Below the pieces are notes generated by a model that worked only from the letters and a program-made list of their open reading frames with translations, was not told where the DNA came from and did no database searches. 21,012 bases of DNA from Candidatus Dadabacteria bacterium (lineage in GTDB: Bacteria > Desulfobacterota_D > UBA1144 > Nemesobacterales > UBA2774). This document shows positions 17,825 to 21,012 of the stretch, piece by piece (the stretch's first letter is position 1; every line of letters begins with the position of its first letter). Both the position numbers and the translations under genes were made by a program. Where the stretch lies: the NCBI GenBank assembly GCA_003229065.1, contig QIHJ01000444.1:1-21012 (forward strand), written 5' to 3'.

Positions 17825-18781
17825 ATGTCAAAAAAATTTATAATTGTAGACGCCCACGAGGATATAGCTTTCCACTTAAATCACTTTAAGAGGAGCTTCA
17901 TAAACCCTGAAGTACCCTGTATGATTACGCTCCCGGGGCTCAAAGAGGGGAACGTTAAGCTCGTTTTTAATACTATATTCGTGCCTCCCAAGCAAAAGCC
18001 AAAGAACACCTTAAAGTCTGCAATGGAACAGCTGGCCACGTACGAAAAATTATACAGGGACTACGAACAGGATATTTATTGTGTTACTAAACCGGGTGAC
18101 ATTGAAAATTTAGACGATAATCCGAGGATAGGGTTTCTGACACTTATGGAGGGAGCGGACCCTATAGAGGAGCCCGGCGAGCTGAATATGTTCTTTGATA
18201 AGGGAGTGAGAGTCATAGGGCTTTCGTGGAACGATAGAAACCGCTATGCATCGGGTAACAACACTGAGGACGGGCTTTCGGAAATGGGGAGCGAGCTGAT
18301 AAAGCGAATGAACGATTTGGGAGTAACGCTCGACCTGTCTCATCTTAATGAAAGATGCTTCTGGGACTCAATAGAGCTGACAGAGCTTACACCTATAGCC
18401 ACACACTCAAACGCAAGAGCATTGACCGACCACCCGAGAAACCTTAAGGACGAGCAGCTTAAGGCTATTGCCGAAAGAGGGGGAGTAGTAGGAATAGTGC
18501 TCTATAACCCTTTCCTAAAGACAGCTGAGAATAAGCCCACACTAGAGGACGTTTACGCCCATGCCGATTATATGATCGGGCTCCTGGGAGAAGACCACGT
18601 AGGCATAGGGAGCGATATGGACGGGGCCAGAATAGAGGATTTCCCCGACGAACTCAGATCCGTAGCCGACCTCCCGAGGATAGGAGAGTTTTTTATAAAT
18701 AAGGGTTATTCAGAAAACCGGGCAAGAAAGATCATGAGCGGTAATTTCCTGAGGGTAATGAGGAAAAACCTGAGAGCTTAA
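17825..18781 (+). CDS. M19 family membrane-type dipeptidase
   Basis: Zinc dipeptidase of the amidohydrolase superfamily (renal dipeptidase family), which splits dipeptides including some with D-residues. All metal ligands appear present: His11 and Asp13 in DAHEDI, bridging Glu109 in LMEGAD, His173 in DLSH, His194 in THSNARAL, and Asp264 in GIGSDMDG. GLSWNDRN (132-139) is typical. No signal peptide is seen, so it is probably cytoplasmic. 318 aa is slightly short for the family, with no gap in the core. It is the third gene of the hyuB/Memo set, 25 bases after the second, though it has no clear Shine-Dalgarno. Confidence 0.93.
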   Translation: MSKKFIIVDAHEDIAFHLNHFKRSFINPEVPCMITLPGLKEGNVKLVFNTIFVPPKQKPKNTLKSAMEQLATYEKLYRDYEQDIYCVTKPGDIENLDDNPRIGFLTLMEGADPIEEPGELNMFFDKGVRVIGLSWNDRNRYASGNNTEDGLSEMGSELIKRMNDLGVTLDLSHLNERCFWDSIELTELTPIATHSNARALTDHPRNLKDEQLKAIAERGGVVGIVLYNPFLKTAENKPTLEDVYAHADYMIGLLGEDHVGIGSDMDGARIEDFPDELRSVADLPRIGEFFINKGYSENRARKIMSGNFLRVMRKNLRA

Positions 18782-18814
18782 AGGAACTTAAGAGTATTAT
18801 CCGCAATTAGATTA

Positions 18815-19843
18815 TTAGATATCACGCATCCTATCGACTAATGCGTCGGCAAACTCCTGCGTTCCGAGACTGCCTCCCAGATCGAGCGTGCTCATGCCTT
18901 GCTCAAGGACCTTGTTGTAAGCCTGCTTTATCCTATCGGCAGAGGCGCAAAAATCCTCCCTCCCCTCCGTATCAGCCAGGTAGTTGAGCATCATGACAGC
19001 CGACATGAGAAGCGCTAGAGGGTTTGCGATATTCCTGCCTGCTATGTCGGGAGCCGATCCGTGGACGGCCTCGAACACCGCTTTTCTCACTCCGATATTG
19101 GCCCCGGGCACAACGCCGAGACCGCCTACGAAGCCCGCCGCCAGGTCGCTGATAAGGTCCCCGTACAGGTTCTCCAGCAGCAGCACATCGAAGCGGCCCG
19201 GGTCCTGAACAAGCTTCATGCAGCCTGCGTCGATGATGATTTCTTCATATTCTATATCATCGTATTCTCCGCTTACTTCCCGGGACTTTTTAATGAAGAG
19301 ACCATCCGTGAGCTTCATTATATTGGCTTTGTGAAAGACCGTGACTTTTTTACGTCCCCGGTTTCTCGCATACTCGAAAGCCCACTTGGAAATCCTGTAA
19401 CAGGCTTTTTCCGTCGCGACCTTCATGCTCATTACGACGCCCGGAGTAACCGTGTTTTCGACTCCGCTGTACAGACCCTCCGTGTTCTCACGAATTATTA
19501 CGAGGTCTACGTCCGTAAACCGTGTTTTCACTCCACAAAGATTCCTCACCGGCCTTACTGCCGCATAAAGGTCGAGCGCTTTTCGGAGCTGGACGTTTAC
19601 GGAGATAAACCCCTCCCCTATCGGTGTAGTGCAGGGGCCTTTTAAAGCAACCTTATATTCTTTGATGGCGTCCAGGGTTCTTTGCGGTAGCACGTCCTCC
19701 CCTTCATCAAGTGCCCCCAAACCCGCGCTCCGCTCAACCCATTCAATCTCAGCTCCTGAGGCTTTGAGAACCTTTTTGACTGCCGCTGTAATGTTAGGTC
19801 CTATACCGTCACCCGGAATCAGCACTATCTTACGTTTGCTCAT
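18815..19843 (-). CDS. NAD-type isocitrate dehydrogenase
   Basis: Beta-decarboxylating dehydrogenase converting isocitrate to 2-oxoglutarate. PGDGIGP (10-16) opens the fold; SVNVQLR (81-87), Arg97, Arg118 in IRENTEGLYSGVEN (117-130) and Lys172 in HKAN form the substrate site of isocitrate enzymes, with metal-binding Asp in NLYGDLISD (225-233). HGSAPDIAGRNIANP (261-275) is of the NAD-binding kind and lacks the Lys-Tyr of E. coli NADP enzymes. A homoisocitrate or isopropylmalate role is less likely, since the Ser-x-Asn and NTEG motifs favour isocitrate. The ATG at 19843 is preferred over a TTG at 19879, whose bases form the -35 box of a good promoter. It ends 33 bases from the dipeptidase stop, convergent. 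Confidence 0.9.
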   Translation of the reverse strand: MSKRKIVLIPGDGIGPNITAAVKKVLKASGAEIEWVERSAGLGALDEGEDVLPQRTLDAIKEYKVALKGPCTTPIGEGFISVNVQLRKALDLYAAVRPVRNLCGVKTRFTDVDLVIIRENTEGLYSGVENTVTPGVVMSMKVATEKACYRISKWAFEYARNRGRKKVTVFHKANIMKLTDGLFIKKSREVSGEYDDIEYEEIIIDAGCMKLVQDPGRFDVLLLENLYGDLISDLAAGFVGGLGVVPGANIGVRKAVFEAVHGSAPDIAGRNIANPLALLMSAVMMLNYLADTEGREDFCASADRIKQAYNKVLEQGMSTLDLGGSLGTQEFADALVDRMRDI

Positions 19844-19850
19844 ACAGGAT

Positions 19851-19879
19851 ATTGAACCCAGTGTAATCATTATTGGCAA
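19851..19879 (-). promoter_or_regulatory. Possible isocitrate dehydrogenase promoter
   Basis: On the minus strand TTGCCA (19879-19874) and TTCAAT (19856-19851) are 17 bases apart. The -10 ends 7 bases before the ATG at 19843, which has no Shine-Dalgarno, so the transcript would begin at or next to the start codon. Confidence 0.4.
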
Positions 19880-19967
19880 ATGATAAGCTACAACGGATTG
19901 CCGAGTATTTCACAGCTAGATGAAAAAGTCCCTCCGGGCTGCTTAGAGAAATAAAATACCTCCGAGC

Positions 19968-20651
19968 CTAACCCTTCTGCAGAGCTTTCGCTGTATATAT
20001 ACTGACTAGCCTTGCTACCAAAAAGGCGATAAAGAGCTGCCCAGCCAAAGCTTCGAGCACCGAGATAATTCTGGTCAGAGGTGTGATTGAAGTTATATCC
20101 CCGTATCCGAGCGTGCTCAGTGTAGTATAGCTGTAGTAAATGAGCTCATTCGTGCTTATATTGCCCGAATTCCCCAAACTGTCGGATACGAATACCGCTC
20201 CGGGAGACAGGTATTCGATACTGCCGTAAATTGACACCCACAGGATACCGAGCAGTAAGTAAACACATACGGCCGCATATAGAGTATCCGCGGTAATATC
20301 CTTAGACTTCAGAATATGATTGAAGATTGTAACCGTTACGAAAAGGCAGAACAGTATGCTTGTGAACAGCGACTGAGGGGACGTCGTGAAAGCCCACTCA
20401 GATAAAAACCAGGGTAAACCCAAAATAGCGGCAATTATTAAAGTCTTTTTTTCCCGGCCTACTGCGTATACTCCTGCGATAAATACGATGGAGCTGATAG
20501 TATTTATTACCAGGTATCCGTGCTTAACACCTTCGAGAACAGCAGAGAGTATCAGCAGTAACACAAGGGAAACCATGAAATTAAACATTTTATATTTTGT
20601 CGAGCCTAACACGAAATGTAAGAAACCCGATGAATAGCTGTTATTACTCAT
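19968..20651 (-). CDS. Six-helix potassium channel-like protein
   Basis: The filter TLGYGD (180-185), in YYSYTTLSTLGYGDITSITP, is the canonical potassium-selective pore signature of the Ion_trans_2 family. Pore helix and filter lie at about 168-185 and the last helix at 194-219. Before them are hydrophobic stretches at 24-39, 46-65, 70-87, 94-112 and 122-145, so the plan is six helices rather than the two of simple bacterial channels. There is no Arg-rich S4 helix, so voltage sensing is unlikely, and no RCK or cyclic-nucleotide domain follows the pore: the protein ends 8 residues after the last helix. GGAGG is 7 bases before the ATG. It stands alone between isocitrate dehydrogenase and the partial gene. 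Confidence 0.9.
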   Translation of the reverse strand: MSNNSYSSGFLHFVLGSTKYKMFNFMVSLVLLLILSAVLEGVKHGYLVINTISSIVFIAGVYAVGREKKTLIIAAILGLPWFLSEWAFTTSPQSLFTSILFCLFVTVTIFNHILKSKDITADTLYAAVCVYLLLGILWVSIYGSIEYLSPGAVFVSDSLGNSGNISTNELIYYSYTTLSTLGYGDITSITPLTRIISVLEALAGQLFIAFLVARLVSIYTAKALQKG

Positions 20652-20692
20652 TTGTTCCCTCCAAAGTAATATGGCTTATAAAGTATTATGAG

Positions 20693-20720
20693 ATTATAGC
20701 ATTCAGAGAAAAAATGTTCA
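20693..20720 (-). promoter_or_regulatory. Probable promoter of the channel gene
   Basis: On the minus strand TGCTATAAT (-10 at 20698-20693) is a perfect extended -10; TGAACA (20720-20715) lies 16 bases upstream as a four-of-six -35. A start near 20686 gives a leader of about 35 bases containing the GGAGG. Confidence 0.5.
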
Positions 20721-20744
20721 TATGCCCGGAGCTTAAATCCCGGG
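20709..20744 (-). terminator. Weak candidate terminator of the right-edge gene
   Basis: CCCGG (20744-20740) and CCGGG (20729-20725) on the minus strand pair over a 10-base loop, 53 bases after the stop of the partial gene. A run of six T (20714-20709) follows only after 10 bases, so it is a poor terminator. Confidence 0.25.
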
Positions 20745-20797
20745 ATATGGATCGGGTTATTTGTAAGCGAAATACTCTGACGAAGTTTGCTTATCAA

Positions 20798-21012
20798 TTA
20801 TCCATCTGAAAGCGTACAGCCATCGGTATCTACACTCGCGCTGCCGCTGATGTTAACTGCCATACGTCCGCCGCTTACAGTACAGTTGTTATTCTGAGGG
20901 TCTATAATTACCGTCGAGTTACCAGCGGCGTTAATCCCGAACTGATTGGCAGACTCGATCAGCACGCTGTTGTTTACAGGATTTGAAGACTCACCTATTG
21001 AAACAAAGGATT
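20798..21012 (-). CDS. C-terminal end of a repetitive, probably secreted protein (runs off the right edge)
   Basis: The last 70 codons of a gene that begins beyond the window. The peptide is rich in Asn, Ser, Gly and Val with short alternating strands, for example NSVLIESANQFGINAAGNST and AVNISGSASVDTDGC, and contains two Cys. This composition is usual for right-handed beta-helix or adhesin-like surface proteins, where each turn carries hydrophobic and Asn residues in register. The family cannot be fixed from this fragment. The stop is followed by 146 bases to the channel gene, which has its own promoter. Confidence 0.65.
   Translation of the reverse strand, partial: SFVSIGESSNPVNNSVLIESANQFGINAAGNSTVIIDPQNNNCTVSGGRMAVNISGSASVDTDGCTLSDG

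Noticed and set aside
19061..19645. A 194-codon plus-strand open frame opposite isocitrate dehydrogenase
   Set aside because: It is the reverse of a gene with all catalytic motifs, and its product resembles no protein family.
19844..19879. TTG at 19879 as start of isocitrate dehydrogenase
   Set aside because: The added 12 residues are not family-like, and those bases form the -35 of a plausible promoter.

Overview
The window is a gene-dense bacterial chromosome segment with about 21 protein genes, no rRNA, tRNA, CRISPR, prophage or recognisable transposase gene, and no non-coding gap above 250 bases. Base composition is near balanced. The long proteobacterial-type GyrB, the tgt-yajC-secD-secF order and the DUF4416-yicC pair suggest a deltaproteobacteria-like lineage (Desulfobacterota, Dadabacteria or a relative). 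This is inference from gene content; nothing in the window names a species.

Left block (1-9050, minus strand): the start of a small cupin protein, gyrB, dcd, pheS, a DUF456 membrane protein, secF, secD, yajC and tgt. tgt to dcd reads as one long transcription unit with short gaps or overlaps (tRNA queuosine modification, Sec export accessories, tRNA-Phe charging, dUTP supply). gyrB has its own extended -10 promoter. pheS has no pheT next to it.

Middle (9051-14303): a 248-base gap holding a 30-base direct repeat, then dapB with a lipoprotein gene just upstream (minus strand). Divergent from these are DUF4416, yicC and sucD (plus strand). A UDP-sugar epimerase gene converges on sucD. sucD has no sucC beside it.

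Right block (14304-21012): a promoter region with two palindromes separates the epimerase from a small six-cysteine secreted protein. Then come three plus-strand metabolic genes: hydantoinase B/oxoprolinase-type, a Memo-family protein fused to a PqqD-like N-terminal domain, and an M19 dipeptidase. An NAD-type isocitrate dehydrogenase and a six-helix potassium-channel-like protein follow on the minus strand, and the window ends inside a repetitive, probably secreted protein.

Most genes are housekeeping and well known. The least ordinary parts are the hyuB / PqqD-Memo / M19 cluster, the repeat cluster before tgt, several genes whose -10 box sits 7-12 bases before the start codon with no Shine-Dalgarno (possible leaderless mRNAs), and a set of usually paired genes (pheS, sucD, hyuB) standing without their partners.
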